Of a DNA stretch of 64,000 nucleotides, positions 44,191-53,816 are shown piece after piece (within the stretch, counting starts at the first letter, position 1; each line of letters begins with the position of its first letter). This DNA comes from Mesorhizobium sangaii (lineage in GTDB: Bacteria > Pseudomonadota > Alphaproteobacteria > Rhizobiales > Rhizobiaceae). The stretch spans positions 62,001 to 126,000 of the forward strand of contig NZ_JACHEF010000008.1 of assembly GCF_014207355.1 (NCBI RefSeq), in the 5' to 3' direction. Under the pieces are notes generated by a model. It saw only the letters and a list, made by a program, of their open reading frames with translations, made no database searches and was not told where the DNA came from. Position numbers and translations under genes: made by a program.

Positions 44191-44657
44191 TCGCGTCCCT
44201 CCCAGTTGCTGCGGAACGAGGTCAGCATGCCGGTCAGCCGGCGCGCGTCGTCCTCGCTTACCTTGCCCAGCAATTCACCGATCCAGCCTTCATGCGCGGC
44301 GGCGATGATGCCGAAGGACTTCACACCGTCCTCGGTCAGCCGCACCATCGAGGTGCGGCGGTCGCCATTGCGCCGCGCGCGGGCGACAAGTCCTTCCGAC
44401 ACCAGCCGATCGACGATGCCCGTGACATTGCCGTTGGATACCAAAAGAAAGCGCGACAGGTCGCTCATCAGCATGCCTTCCGGCGCGCGATAGAGAGCGG
44501 CCATCACGTCGAAGCGCGGCAGCGTCGTGTTGAAGTCCTTCTTCAGGCGCTCGCGCAAGTCGGCCTCGATCGTGCGCGAGGCACGCAGCAGCCTTATCCA
44601 GAGGCGCAAGCGGTCCTTGCCGGGTCCCGACGGGGCGGGCAGGGGGCCGGCTACCAT
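44187..44657 (-). CDS. MarR-family transcription regulator inside the aryl-CoA operon
   Basis: A 156-residue winged-helix regulator. The helix-turn-helix and wing are visible as [28 protein letters not shown] and [18 protein letters not shown]. The start at 44657 overlaps the SDR stop by seven bases, so it is translated within the operon. MarR proteins in aromatic degradation (BadR-, CouR- or HpaR-like) usually sense a pathway CoA thioester or acid and relieve repression. The palindrome at 47770-47783 ahead of the operon is the natural candidate target. Confidence 0.9.
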   Translation of the reverse strand: MVAGPLPAPSGPGKDRLRLWIRLLRASRTIEADLRERLKKDFNTTLPRFDVMAALYRAPEGMLMSDLSRFLLVSNGNVTGIVDRLVSEGLVARARRNGDRRTSMVRLTEDGVKSFGIIAAAHEGWIGELLGKVSEDDARRLTGMLTSFRSNWEGRE

Positions 44658-45424
44658 GTTTCGCCTCCTGAAATGGAAATCGCCTGTCCGGTGATCGACT
44701 GGGCGGCATCGCCACACAGCCACAGCACGGCGGCAGCAACTTCTTGCGGCTGGATGAAGCGGCCTTGCGGATTGGTCGAGGCAAGGCTCGACCGCGCCTG
44801 CTCGACAGAGCGGCCGGTCTTTTCGACGATACGCTGGATGGACTCCTCCAGCATCTCGGTCTCGACGAAACCCGGACACACCGCGTTGACGGTGACGCCG
44901 GATTTGGCGGTCTCGGCCGCCAACGCCCGCATCAGGCCGACGACACCATGCTTGGCGGCGACATAGGGTGCAACATAGGCGTAGCCTTTCAGGCCGGCCG
45001 TCGAGGCGATGAAGACGATCCGGCCCGCCTTTCGCGCGGCCATGCCGGCCAGCGCCGGCTTCACCGTCAGGAAGGCTCCGGTCAGGTTCACATCCAGCGT
45101 CCGCTGCCAGTCGGCAAGGGTGGTCTTGTGCGCCGCTGTGCTGCCGGCCATGCCCGCGTTGGCGACGACGATGTCTATCGGCCCGCGCGCGGCTTCCGCC
45201 GTCTCGTAAAGCGATGCCATGGCTGCCTCATCGGTGACGTCGGCGGCAATGTCGAAGATGCGGTCGCTTTCCCCGGCCACCTTGGCGAGCTCCGACTGGC
45301 GGCGGCCGCAAATAGTGACTTCAATGCCCGCACCCGCCAGTGCCAGCGCGATGGCCCGGCCGACGCCGGAGCCGCCGCCGGTAACCAGCGCATGCTTGCC
45401 GGCAATCGTTGCAGCGGCGCTCAT
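44651..45424 (-). CDS. Short-chain dehydrogenase/reductase
   Basis: A 257-residue classical SDR. Cofactor motif [13 protein letters not shown] motif VVANAGMAG, catalytic Ser in IASTAG and YxxxK in YVAAK are all present; the C-terminus [12 protein letters not shown] is typical. It probably acts as a 3-hydroxyacyl-CoA-type dehydrogenase in the operon. The start at 45424 overlaps the stop of the upstream monooxygenase/reductase gene (ATGA); the longer open frame upstream is antisense-like Arg-rich sequence. Confidence 0.9.
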   Translation of the reverse strand: MSAAATIAGKHALVTGGGSGVGRAIALALAGAGIEVTICGRRQSELAKVAGESDRIFDIAADVTDEAAMASLYETAEAARGPIDIVVANAGMAGSTAAHKTTLADWQRTLDVNLTGAFLTVKPALAGMAARKAGRIVFIASTAGLKGYAYVAPYVAAKHGVVGLMRALAAETAKSGVTVNAVCPGFVETEMLEESIQRIVEKTGRSVEQARSSLASTNPQGRFIQPQEVAAAVLWLCGDAAQSITGQAISISGGETW

Positions 45425-47715
45425 ACTTTCAGCCCCGCCGCGGCGTCGCGCTCGGCCAGCCGGTAGAGTTGGTCGCGCCCTGGTAGATAGGGATCCGGCC
45501 ATTTGACGCCACGGTCGCCGAGCGTCACCGCCGCATGCAGCGTCCAGTAGGGATCGGCGAGATGCGGCCGGGCCAGCGCCACGAGATCGGCGCGGCCGGC
45601 CATCAGGATCGAATTGACATGGTCCGGCTCGTAAATGTTGCCGACCGCCATCGTCGCCATGCCGACCTCGTTGCGGATGCGGTCGGAAAACGGTGTCTGG
45701 AACATGCGGCCGTAGACCGGCTTTGCCAATGCCGAGGTCTGGCCGGCCGAGACGTCGCAGATGTCGACTCCGGCCTCATGCAGCAGCCGCGCGATTTCGA
45801 CCGCATCGGCCGGGGTCACGCCCTCGATGCCGACCCAGTCATTGGCCGAAATGCGCATCGAGATCGGCTTCTCCGCTGGCCAGGCGGCGCGCACCGCGCG
45901 GAAGATTTCGAGGGGATAGCGCATGCGGTTTTCGAGCGAGCCGCCATAGGCGTCGGTGCGCCGGTTGGTGACCGGCGTAATGAAGGACGACAGCAGATAG
46001 CCGTGCGCGGCATGGATCTCGAGCATGTCGAAGCCGCAGCGATCGGCCATCTCCGCCGAGGCCACGAATTCGTCGCGCACCCTGTCCATGTCGGCGCGGT
46101 CCATTGCCTTCGGCACCTGGTTCTGCGGCGACCATGCAACGGCCGATGCGGCCATCACAGGCCAGTTGCCTGAGGGCAGCGGGACATCTGTGCCTTCCCA
46201 GCCGAGCCGGGTCGAGCCCTTGGCGCCGGAATGGCCGATCTGGGCGCAGATCTTTGCCTCTGTCTCGGTATGGACGAAATCGACCAGCCGCTTCCACGCC
46301 ACCTCATGTTCGGGCGCATAGAAGCCGGGACAGCCTGGTGTGATGCGGCCCTCGGGACTGACGCAGGTCATCTCGATATAAATGAGGCCAGCGCCGCCCT
46401 TGGCGCGCTCGGCATAATGGGTGAAATGCCAGTCGGTCGGGCAGCCGTCGACGGCCCTGTACTGCGCCATCGGCGAGACGACGATGCGGTTCTGCAGCGC
46501 CATGTCGCGCAGCTTGAACGGCGCAAACATCGGCGCGCGGCGCAGGCTGTTGCCGCCGGCACCGGCCTGGCGCTGGAACCATTCCTCGGCGCCGCCCAGC
46601 CATTCGGCATCGCGCAGACGCAAATTCTCGTGGCTTATGCGTTGCGAGCGGGTCAAGAGCGAATAGTTGAACTGCACCGGATCGAGGCCGAGATAGCGCT
46701 CGACCTCCTCGAACCATTCGAGCGAATTGCGCGCCGCCGACTGCAGCTTCAGCACTTCGGTGCGGCGGGCATCCTCATATTTGCGGAACGCGGCGTCAAG
46801 GTCCGGCTCGGACTCGACATACTCGGCCAACGCCACCGCACTCTCCAGCGCCAGCTTGGTGCCGGAGCCGATCGAGAAATGTGCCGATGCGGCCGCATCG
46901 CCCATCAGCGCCAAGTTCTTGTAGGACCAGCGTTCGCACAGCACGCGCGGGAAATTGATCCAGGCCGAACCGCGGATGTGGTTGGCATTGGTCATCAGCG
47001 CGTGGCCGCCAAGATGCCTTGCGAAGATGCGCTCGCAGACGGCGATCGATTCCTGCTGCGACATCGCGCCGAAACCGAAGGCAGCCCAAGTCTTTTCGCT
47101 GCACTCGACGATAAAGGTCGCGGTGTCGCTATCGAACTGGTAGGCGTGCGCCCACACCCAGCCATGCTCGGTCTTTTCGAAGATGAAGGTGAAGGCGTCG
47201 TCGAATTTCTGGTTGGTGCCCAGCCAGACGAACTTGCATTTGCGGGTGTCGATGTCGGGCTTGAACACGTCGGCGAAGGTGTTGCGCGCTTTGGAATTCA
47301 GGCCATCGGCGGCGACGACAAGATCATGCGTCTCCATAAAGGGCCGGGGATCGGCGATGTCGGTTTCGAACATCAGCTTGACGCCGAGTTCGCGTGCGCG
47401 ACGCTGCAGCAGAACCAGCAGCCGCTTGCGGCCGATGCCGCAGAAACCGTGTCCGGTCGAAACCGTGCGCACACCGTCATGGATGACGGCGATATCGTCC
47501 CAATAGGCAAAATGCTTCTTGATCCAGACGGCGCTGACCGGATCGTTCTTCGACAAATTGTCGAGCGTCTCGGCCGACAGCACGACGCCCCAGCCGAATG
47601 TGTCGTCGGCGCGGTTGCGCTCGAACACCGTCACCTCGTGCGCGGCGTGCCTCAGCTTCATCGAGATGGCAAAGTAGAGGCCGGCTGGTCCGCCGCCGAG
47701 AACCGCAACCTTCAT
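45421..47715 (-). CDS. Aryl-CoA monooxygenase/old-yellow-enzyme fusion (2-aminobenzoyl-CoA monooxygenase/reductase or salicylyl-CoA 5-hydroxylase type)
   Basis: A 764-residue fusion. Residues ~1-375 are a class A flavin monooxygenase: [10 protein letters not shown] dinucleotide fold, VVAADGLNS, and [16 protein letters not shown]. Residues ~395-755 are an old-yellow-enzyme/2,4-dienoyl-CoA reductase-like barrel ([45 protein letters not shown]). This architecture is that of 2-aminobenzoyl-CoA monooxygenase/reductase from Azoarcus evansii, which hydroxylates and reduces anthraniloyl-CoA to a non-aromatic amino-oxo-cyclohexene thioester. Databases often call such fusions salicylyl-CoA 5-hydroxylase/oxidoreductase. 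It leads a six-gene operon. Confidence 0.88.
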   Translation of the reverse strand: MKVAVLGGGPAGLYFAISMKLRHAAHEVTVFERNRADDTFGWGVVLSAETLDNLSKNDPVSAVWIKKHFAYWDDIAVIHDGVRTVSTGHGFCGIGRKRLLVLLQRRARELGVKLMFETDIADPRPFMETHDLVVAADGLNSKARNTFADVFKPDIDTRKCKFVWLGTNQKFDDAFTFIFEKTEHGWVWAHAYQFDSDTATFIVECSEKTWAAFGFGAMSQQESIAVCERIFARHLGGHALMTNANHIRGSAWINFPRVLCERWSYKNLALMGDAAASAHFSIGSGTKLALESAVALAEYVESEPDLDAAFRKYEDARRTEVLKLQSAARNSLEWFEEVERYLGLDPVQFNYSLLTRSQRISHENLRLRDAEWLGGAEEWFQRQAGAGGNSLRRAPMFAPFKLRDMALQNRIVVSPMAQYRAVDGCPTDWHFTHYAERAKGGAGLIYIEMTCVSPEGRITPGCPGFYAPEHEVAWKRLVDFVHTETEAKICAQIGHSGAKGSTRLGWEGTDVPLPSGNWPVMAASAVAWSPQNQVPKAMDRADMDRVRDEFVASAEMADRCGFDMLEIHAAHGYLLSSFITPVTNRRTDAYGGSLENRMRYPLEIFRAVRAAWPAEKPISMRISANDWVGIEGVTPADAVEIARLLHEAGVDICDVSAGQTSALAKPVYGRMFQTPFSDRIRNEVGMATMAVGNIYEPDHVNSILMAGRADLVALARPHLADPYWTLHAAVTLGDRGVKWPDPYLPGRDQLYRLAERDAAAGLKV

Positions 47716-47769
47716 CTGTGCGATCTCCTCTTCGCTCGCTGGTTCCAGTATCGCGCCGGCGGCAAATTA

Positions 47770-47783
47770 TTTCAAGCTTAAAG
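47770..47783. promoter_or_regulatory. Palindrome TTTCAAGCTTAAAG upstream of the monooxygenase operon
   Basis: A near-perfect inverted repeat around AAGCTT, 54 bases upstream of the ATG at 47715, inside an A/T-rich promoter-like stretch (TATAAAAC on the minus strand). It matches the sites at 39718, 40609 and 55408. Confidence 0.6.
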
Positions 47784-47817
47784 TTTTATATCGAAATGAT
47801 TGTCCGGATATCACGAA

Positions 47818-47849
47818 GGCACGCTTGCGTGACCTCGCGCAAGCGCGCC
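47818..47849 (-). terminator. Stem-loop after the periplasmic VOC gene
   Basis: GGCACGCTTGCG and CGCAAGCGCGCC pair over 12 bp with one mismatch and an eight-base loop, just after the VOC stop at 47857. No T-run follows, so it is a moderate terminator candidate that insulates the monooxygenase promoter. Confidence 0.45.
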
Positions 47850-47856
47850 GCCCCGA

Positions 47857-48456
47857 TTATTTTTCCGGGTTCTTCGGGCTCCACAGCACGGTCTCGGCGC
47901 CTTTCTCGTAAGCCATCCCCGAGGGGTAGCTGATCGCTTCCAGTTGCAGACCCCACGGCGCCTGGAAATAGAGAATGGTCTGGCCGGCGGCCGGCCCTTC
48001 GGAAACCGGTATCGGCCCCATGCGCGTCTTGACGCCCCTGGCGTCGAGATAGGCTTTGGCGGCGGCGACGTCATCGACATAGAAGGCGATGTGGAAGCCG
48101 CCTATGTCGCTGTTCTTCGGCGTCAGATCCTTCTGGTCGGGCGCGGTGTATTTGAACAGTTCGATGTTCGATCCGCTGCCGCAGCGAACCATGGTGATCT
48201 GCTCGATTACCGCCTTCTTGTCGACGCCAAGCACGTCCTGCATGAAGGTGCCCTTGTCGTCGGCGAACGGACCGAACGACATCGCCTTCTTGCAGCCGAC
48301 CACCCCGGTGAAGAAGTCGACCGCCTGTTTCATGTCGGGAACCGTGATGCCGGTGTGATCGTGGCCGCGCATGCCGGGTATCGAGCTGGCGGCGGCCGTT
48401 CCGGCGCTGCCAAGGATAGCGGCGGCGAGCGTTGCATTTCGAAGTATCGTCTTCAT
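47857..48456 (-). CDS. Exported VOC/glyoxalase-like protein
   Basis: A 199-residue protein with a signal peptide (ILRNATLAAAILGSAGTAAA) followed by a VOC domain: HDHTGITVPDMKQAVDFF, GGFHIAFYVDDVAAAKAYL and LYFQAPWGLQLEAISYPSG. The His and Glu spacing is compatible with a metal site. A periplasmic location is unusual for this family. The start at 48456 begins the signal; upstream residues are not hydrophobic. It sits between the monooxygenase operon and the second peptide-type importer, on the same strand, and could bind or convert the imported substrate. Confidence 0.82.
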   Translation of the reverse strand: MKTILRNATLAAAILGSAGTAAASSIPGMRGHDHTGITVPDMKQAVDFFTGVVGCKKAMSFGPFADDKGTFMQDVLGVDKKAVIEQITMVRCGSGSNIELFKYTAPDQKDLTPKNSDIGGFHIAFYVDDVAAAKAYLDARGVKTRMGPIPVSEGPAAGQTILYFQAPWGLQLEAISYPSGMAYEKGAETVLWSPKNPEK

Positions 48457-48535
48457 GTCAGTCCTCCTCCATGGCGGGGCCTGGGTCATGTGGCGGTCGC
48501 ACGTCCGAGGCCCGCTTTTCGGCGTGCGTATGCAA

Positions 48536-49369
48536 TCATGTCGCCTTGGCAGCGGAAGGGATGTCCAGCCAGCCCGGGTCGATTTCCGGCAGCGGGATCG
48601 CTGAGATCAGGTCGCGCGTGTAGCTTTGCTGCGGATGATCGAACAAGGCATCGGTGGCGCTCGCTTCGACGATCACACCTTCGCGCATGACGATCACTTG
48701 CCGGCACAGCCGCCGAATGACCGACAGATCGTGGCTGATGAAGGCGACGGTCAGGCCCATCTCGGCTGCAAGCTTTTCCAGCAAGGTCAGGATCTGTGCC
48801 TGGGTGGACACGTCGAGGCCGGAGACGATCTCGTCGGCCAGCACGAATTTCGGCGCCAGCGCCAGCGCGCGCGCAATGCCGACGCGCTGGCGCTGGCCGC
48901 CCGACAGTTCGTGGCGATAGCGGCTGGCGAAGCTTTGCGGCAGGCCGACGCGCAGCAAGGCCTCGGCGACGCGCGCCTTCAGATTGTCGCCAAGGCCATT
49001 CTGCTTCAGCGGCGCGGCGATGATGCTGGCAATGGTGCGGCGCGGGTTGAGCGACGACATCGGATCCTGGAAGATCATCTGCAGGTTGCGGCGCAGTGGC
49101 CTGAGTTCCGGCTCCGGCAGATGCGTGATGTCACGGCCGTCGAAGCTGATGCTGCCGGCGCTGGGTTCCAGCAGGCGCACCAGGGCGCGACCGAGCGTCG
49201 ACTTGCCCGATCCGGATTCGCCGACGATGCCGGTCACCGAGCCCCTGGGTAGGTCGAAGTCCAGGCCTTTCAGGATCTCGGCCAGCGGCGCGCGGCCTAT
49301 CAGCGGCTTGCGCGTCATGTCGGGCAGCGCGACCTTCAGCCCGCGCACCTTGAACAGCGGCTCAGCCAT
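48536..49369 (-). CDS. Oligopeptide-type ABC transporter ATP-binding protein (DppF/OppF-like)
   Basis: A 277-residue ATPase: Walker A GESGSGKSTLGRAL, signature LSGGQRQRVGIARAL, Walker B VLADEIVSGLD (Ile in place of the usual Pro after Asp-Glu), and switch FISHDLSVIR. The start at 49369 overlaps the upstream ATPase gene by eight bases. It is the last gene of a minus-strand importer operon (binding protein, two permeases, two ATPases). Being inside the catabolic island, the importer may take up the pathway substrate rather than peptides. Confidence 0.92.
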   Translation of the reverse strand: MAEPLFKVRGLKVALPDMTRKPLIGRAPLAEILKGLDFDLPRGSVTGIVGESGSGKSTLGRALVRLLEPSAGSISFDGRDITHLPEPELRPLRRNLQMIFQDPMSSLNPRRTIASIIAAPLKQNGLGDNLKARVAEALLRVGLPQSFASRYRHELSGGQRQRVGIARALALAPKFVLADEIVSGLDVSTQAQILTLLEKLAAEMGLTVAFISHDLSVIRRLCRQVIVMREGVIVEASATDALFDHPQQSYTRDLISAIPLPEIDPGWLDIPSAAKAT

Positions 49370-50240
49370 GGGGCCGCCTCCAAGCCTGGTCTGCCGCCGC
49401 GATCTCGGTGGCAAGCCCGGCCAGCACCGCCTCGTCCACCGGCTTTAGCGAGGCGAATGGGTCGGTGTAGCGCGGCGTGGCGGCCATCAGCGCCCGCGTA
49501 TAGGGGTGCTGTGGGCTGGCGAAGAGAGCTGCAGTCTCAGCCTCTTCGACGACCTTGCCGGCGTAGAGCACCGAGACCTTCTGGCTGATCTTGGCGACGA
49601 CGCCGAGATCATGGGTGACGAACAGGATCGCGGTGCCGTGCTCGCGCTGCAACTGCACGATCAGCCGCAGGATCTGTTTCTGCACGGTGACATCGAGTGC
49701 AGTCGTCGGCTCGTCGGCGACGATCAGCCGTGGTTCGGCGGCGAAGGCCGCGGCGATCAGCACGCGCTGGCGCATGCCTCCGGAAAGCTCGTGCGGATAG
49801 CTCTTCAGCACGCGGTCGGGGTCGCGGATCTGCACTTCGTCGAGCAATTGGCGAATTCGGGTATCGGCCCTCTCACCGCTCCAGCCCAGGATGCGCACCA
49901 GCCGGTCGGTCATCTGAGAACCGATGCGGCGTGACGGGTTGAGCGCGGTCAGCGGGTCCTGCGGGATCAGCGCCGTGCGGGCACCGATCAGCGTGCGCCT
50001 TGCCTTTGGCTGCAGCCTGCCGAGGTCTTCGCCCTCAAGCATCATGTCGCCCTCGACAATGCGCACGCTCGACGGCAGCACGCCAAGCACAGCCTTGCCG
50101 ATCATCGTCTTGCCGGCGCCGCTCTCGCCAACCAGCGCGCGGACTTCGCCGGGTTGCACGCAGAGCGACACCGAGCGCAGCACGCGCTGGCCGTTCGGCA
50201 GCACGGCGCTCAAATCCCTGATGTCGAGACAGGCGCTCAT
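49362..50240 (-). CDS. Oligopeptide-type ABC transporter ATP-binding protein (DppD/OppD-like)
   Basis: A 292-residue ATPase with Walker A GESGAGKTMIGKAVLG, signature LSGGMRQRVLIAAAF, Walker B LIVADEPTTALD and switch FVTHDLGVVAK. The C-terminal region HPYTRALMAATPRYTDPF is characteristic of OppD/DppD. Its ATG at 50240 overlaps the permease stop at 50237 (ATGA). Confidence 0.92.
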   Translation of the reverse strand: MSACLDIRDLSAVLPNGQRVLRSVSLCVQPGEVRALVGESGAGKTMIGKAVLGVLPSSVRIVEGDMMLEGEDLGRLQPKARRTLIGARTALIPQDPLTALNPSRRIGSQMTDRLVRILGWSGERADTRIRQLLDEVQIRDPDRVLKSYPHELSGGMRQRVLIAAAFAAEPRLIVADEPTTALDVTVQKQILRLIVQLQREHGTAILFVTHDLGVVAKISQKVSVLYAGKVVEEAETAALFASPQHPYTRALMAATPRYTDPFASLKPVDEAVLAGLATEIAAADQAWRRPHG

Positions 50241-51085
50241 CGCAGCACCGGGTCGAAACGCGTCTTCAACGCCTCGCCGAACTGGCTGAACGACAGCACC
50301 GTCAGGATCAGCGTGATCAGCGGAAATACCAGTACCCACCAGGCCTGGTGGATCGACAGCCGCCCCTCGGCGATGATGCCGCCCCAGGTCGGATCGTCGG
50401 TCGAGATCGACAGATTGACGAAGGACAGGATCGCCTCGACGATGACGGCGATGCCCATTTCCAGCGACAACAGGGCGACGATCGACGGCACCACATTTGG
50501 CAGCACTTCGCGCAGCATGATGCCGATGCGGCCATAGCCGGCGATGCGTGCATTCTCGACGTAGTCCATGCGCGACTGACCCATGGTCTCGGCGCGGATA
50601 ACCCGGCAGAAACGCGTCCAGTCGATGACGGCGATGGCGATGATGACCGAACTCAGGCCGGTGCCCAGCACGGCGACCAGAAGGATGGCGAACAGCACCG
50701 GCGGAAACGCCATCCAGACGTCGACGATGCGCGAGATGATGCGGTCGGCCCAGCCGCCGAAATAGCCTGATATCAGCCCGAGCGTCGAGCCTACCACACA
50801 GGCGGCGATGGCTGCGGCGAAAGCGACGACAAAGGCGATGCGGCCGCCGAAGATCAGCCGCGACAACAGATCCCTGCCAAGGCTGTCGGTGCCGAGCCAA
50901 TAGCCGGGCTCGGCGCCGCTCATCCAGAACGGCGGCAGCCGCTCCAGCATCAGGTCCTGCGCCAGCGGATCCTGCGGCGCTACCAGCGGCGCGAAGATCG
51001 CGGCCAGCAGCGCCAGCAGCAGCCAGCCGCCGGCCAGCCACAAGCGGGGGGATACGCCACGCCTCGGAGCACGCGCCTCATCCAT
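50237..51085 (-). CDS. Oligopeptide-type ABC transporter permease (DppC-like)
   Basis: A 282-residue inner-membrane permease with the DppC motif WLGTDSLGRDLLSRLIFGGR after the first membrane span, and an EAA loop YVENARIAGYGRIGIMLREV. The start at 51085 (MDEARAP) is inside the family range. It overlaps the DppB-like gene upstream by eight bases and the ATPase gene downstream by four. Confidence 0.9.
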   Translation of the reverse strand: MDEARAPRRGVSPRLWLAGGWLLLALLAAIFAPLVAPQDPLAQDLMLERLPPFWMSGAEPGYWLGTDSLGRDLLSRLIFGGRIAFVVAFAAAIAACVVGSTLGLISGYFGGWADRIISRIVDVWMAFPPVLFAILLVAVLGTGLSSVIIAIAVIDWTRFCRVIRAETMGQSRMDYVENARIAGYGRIGIMLREVLPNVVPSIVALLSLEMGIAVIVEAILSFVNLSISTDDPTWGGIIAEGRLSIHQAWWVLVFPLITLILTVLSFSQFGEALKTRFDPVLR

Positions 51086-52085
51086 GGCGCAGCCTCGGAT
51101 TGAGCAGCGCATACATCATGTCGACGGTGAGGTTGATCAGCACGAACAGCAGCGCGAAGACCAGCACGATGCCCTGGATCAATGGCAGGTCGCGGTTGAT
51201 AACGGCATCGATCGCCATATTGCCGAGGCCCTCATAGGAGAACAACCGCTCGACGATGACCGTGCCGCCGATCAGGAAGGTGAACTGAACGCCGATCAGG
51301 GTCAGCGTCGGCAGGGCGGCATTCTTCAGCGCTTCGCGCAGGATGACCTGCGTTTCCGAAAACCCTTTCACCCGCGCCAGCACGACATAGTCGAGGTCGA
51401 GCACTTCCTTCAGCGACTGTTTCAGCAGCTGCGAGATGATCGCCGCCAGCGGCAGTGCCAGCGCAACCGCCGGCATCAGCATGTGCTTGAGGAGATCCCA
51501 GGTGAGGTCGAAGCGGAGTCTCAGGATGCTCTCGGCGAGATAAAACTGGGTGACGAAGGGAAGGTCGAGTTGCGGCGACACCCGGCCGGAAATGTCGAAG
51601 ATCGGCACCAGCACGCCAAACAGCAGGATCAGCACGAGGCCCCACAGGAAATCGGGAATGGACAGCGCCGCCCCGCTGGCGATGTCGATGCCGGCCTCGA
51701 CCGCCGTGCCGCGTTCGCGCGCACCGAGGATCGCGGTCGTGCCGCCCATCGCCACCGCCATCACAAGGGCAACGATGGCAAGCTCCAGCGTCGCCGGCAG
51801 CCGGTTGAAGACAAGCCCCAGCACATCCTGCCGCAGCGAGATCGAGGTGCCGAAATCGCCCCTGACAACGCCGGACAGCCAGATGAAGAACTGCTGCACG
51901 ATGGTCTTGTCTAAACCGTAGAGTGCGCGCAGCCGGGCGATGTCGGCGTCCGTGGCGCCGGGCGGCAGCATCATCGCGATCGGATCGCCCGGAGCAACGC
52001 GAATCACGACAAAGACGACGACGGCCACGCCGAACAGCGTCACCAGCATCGTCAAAAGACGGATCAGGAATCTTTGCAGAAGCAT
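51078..52085 (-). CDS. Oligopeptide-type ABC transporter permease (DppB-like)
   Basis: A 335-residue inner-membrane permease: FLIRLLTMLVTLFGVAVVVFV first span, APGDPIAMMLP, EAA loop YVVLARVKGFSETQVI and six predicted spans. The ATG at 52085 is chosen by family length. A 20-base-offset duplication (AATCTTTGCAG on the plus strand) spans the start, so the segment around the first codons is repeated upstream. It follows the binding-protein gene by 89 bases. Confidence 0.9.
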   Translation of the reverse strand: MLLQRFLIRLLTMLVTLFGVAVVVFVVIRVAPGDPIAMMLPPGATDADIARLRALYGLDKTIVQQFFIWLSGVVRGDFGTSISLRQDVLGLVFNRLPATLELAIVALVMAVAMGGTTAILGARERGTAVEAGIDIASGAALSIPDFLWGLVLILLFGVLVPIFDISGRVSPQLDLPFVTQFYLAESILRLRFDLTWDLLKHMLMPAVALALPLAAIISQLLKQSLKEVLDLDYVVLARVKGFSETQVILREALKNAALPTLTLIGVQFTFLIGGTVIVERLFSYEGLGNMAIDAVINRDLPLIQGIVLVFALLFVLINLTVDMMYALLNPRLRHG

Positions 52086-52174
52086 GTAAATCTTTGCAGG
52101 AGCCCGCTGGCTCGTATGCCGGATAGAAATGCGCGCCGTCTCGATGGACGGCGCGCGGCAATCCCAGGCCGCTG

Positions 52175-53704
52175 TCAGGCCGGGGTCATCAAAGCCGGCA
52201 GCAACGCGCCGGAGACATGCTGGACGACGTTGACGCCCTTGGCATGCACGATCGGCTGCGCATACTGCATCAGCGGCAGCACGTAGGCCTGCTCGGCGAT
52301 GTACTTGTCGACCGCCTTCCAGCCGGCAATGCGCTTGGCCTCGTCCTTCTCGCCCCACAGCGGGTTGATCATGTCGATCAGGTCCTGGCTGTCCCACACC
52401 GAGTGCGGGCTCGGGCCATACATGGCAAAGCCGGTCGAGGTGGTCGGATCGCCGATGGCATTGCCCCAATTGTAGAAGGCGGCCGGCGCCAGCTTGTCGG
52501 CGGCGCGCAGCTCGTAGTGCTTGGCGATCTCGTAGACCTCGATCGTCGCCTCGATGCCGACCTTGCGCCACATGCCGACGATCGCCTGGATCATTTCGTA
52601 GTCCTTTGGCTTGAAGCCCTTGGTCGTCTGTATGGTGAACTTGACCGGCTTTTCCGGCGAATAGCCGGAGGCGGCGAGCAATTCCTTGGCTTTATCCGGA
52701 TTGTGCTCGACCTTGATCGACGCGTCGTAGGCCGTGTATTCCGGCGTCTCAAGCGTGTCGATCGGCTGGCCGTAGCCGCGCAGCAGGCGGTCGACCAGCA
52801 GCTTCTTGTCGATCGACATCACGGCTGCCTGGCGGACATTCTTGTCGAGCATCGCTTCGATGTCGTTGAAGAAGATCATGCCGATGTCGGACACGTTCTT
52901 GCAGGTGCCGGCAAGCCCGTCCTTGGCGATCAGCCGGTCATACTCCTCATAAGGGATTTCGAGCGTCACCTGCGAGGAGCCGGACTCGACTTCGGCGACG
53001 CGGCTCGCCGCATCGGCGACGAACTTGATCGTCACATTCTCGAAGGCCGGCTTGCCGCCCCAGTAGTGCGGATTGGCTTTCAGCCGCAGGAAGGCGTTGC
53101 GCTCGAATTTTTCCACCATGTAGGGGCCAGTGCCGATCGGCGCCTTCTCAAAACCTTCCGCACCCACTTTCTCGTAGTAGGCCTTGGGCATGATGTAGCC
53201 GGTCAGGAACGACATCCATTTGAAATACACCGGGTCGAATTGGACGACGTCGCCGGTGATCTTGTTGCCGTCGATCTTGAAGTTGCTGACGTTCTTCCAG
53301 ACGAACTGGATCGGGTTGCCAGTCTTTTCGTCACCCGCCCTTTGCAGCGACCAGACCACGTCCTCGGCCGTGAATGGCGAGCCGTCATGCCAGGTGACGC
53401 CTTCGCGCACCGTCATCATGATCTTCGTGCGGTCGTCGTTCCAGCCCCATTCGGTGAGCAGGCCCGGCGCAAAGGAAAGGTCCGGCTTTTGCGGGATGAA
53501 CTGGTCGAACACCGACTGGTAGAGGCCCTGGATCGTCGGGTTGACGGCCGAAGGTCCGGTCGTCGGATCCCAGGACGGCAGGTTGACATTGTAGGCGATC
53601 GTCAGTTCGCCGGCCGCCGCCTTGGCCATCTGCGGCAGGCCGATTGCAGCCGCGCCGAGTGCCGCGGCACTGTATCCGAGCAATTCGCGTCTGTTGATTG
53701 TCAT
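52175..53704 (-). CDS. Oligopeptide-type ABC transporter periplasmic binding protein
   Basis: A 509-residue SBP family 5 protein. The N-terminus TINRRELLGYSAAALGAAAIG contains a twin Arg and is a plausible Tat signal, ending near AKAA. The mature part has ELTIAYNVNLPSWDPTTGPS, VREGVTWHDGSPFTAEDVVWS and IGTGPYMVEKF, all typical. It is first of the minus-strand importer operon, with the divergent-cluster FAD oxidoreductase gene 112 bases upstream on the same strand. The ligand is unknown; its catabolic neighbours suggest a pathway substrate. Confidence 0.92.
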   Translation of the reverse strand: MTINRRELLGYSAAALGAAAIGLPQMAKAAAGELTIAYNVNLPSWDPTTGPSAVNPTIQGLYQSVFDQFIPQKPDLSFAPGLLTEWGWNDDRTKIMMTVREGVTWHDGSPFTAEDVVWSLQRAGDEKTGNPIQFVWKNVSNFKIDGNKITGDVVQFDPVYFKWMSFLTGYIMPKAYYEKVGAEGFEKAPIGTGPYMVEKFERNAFLRLKANPHYWGGKPAFENVTIKFVADAASRVAEVESGSSQVTLEIPYEEYDRLIAKDGLAGTCKNVSDIGMIFFNDIEAMLDKNVRQAAVMSIDKKLLVDRLLRGYGQPIDTLETPEYTAYDASIKVEHNPDKAKELLAASGYSPEKPVKFTIQTTKGFKPKDYEMIQAIVGMWRKVGIEATIEVYEIAKHYELRAADKLAPAAFYNWGNAIGDPTTSTGFAMYGPSPHSVWDSQDLIDMINPLWGEKDEAKRIAGWKAVDKYIAEQAYVLPLMQYAQPIVHAKGVNVVQHVSGALLPALMTPA

Positions 53705-53816
53705 GGTCGTTCCCCTTGTTGGTTTATTGTCTTTGCGCGGCAATCTCAGTTCATCGGTTCAGGCTCCTTGGGCAGCAGCGCCTTGCCCTTCTTCACCCAG
53801 AAAAATCCCAGGGCTC

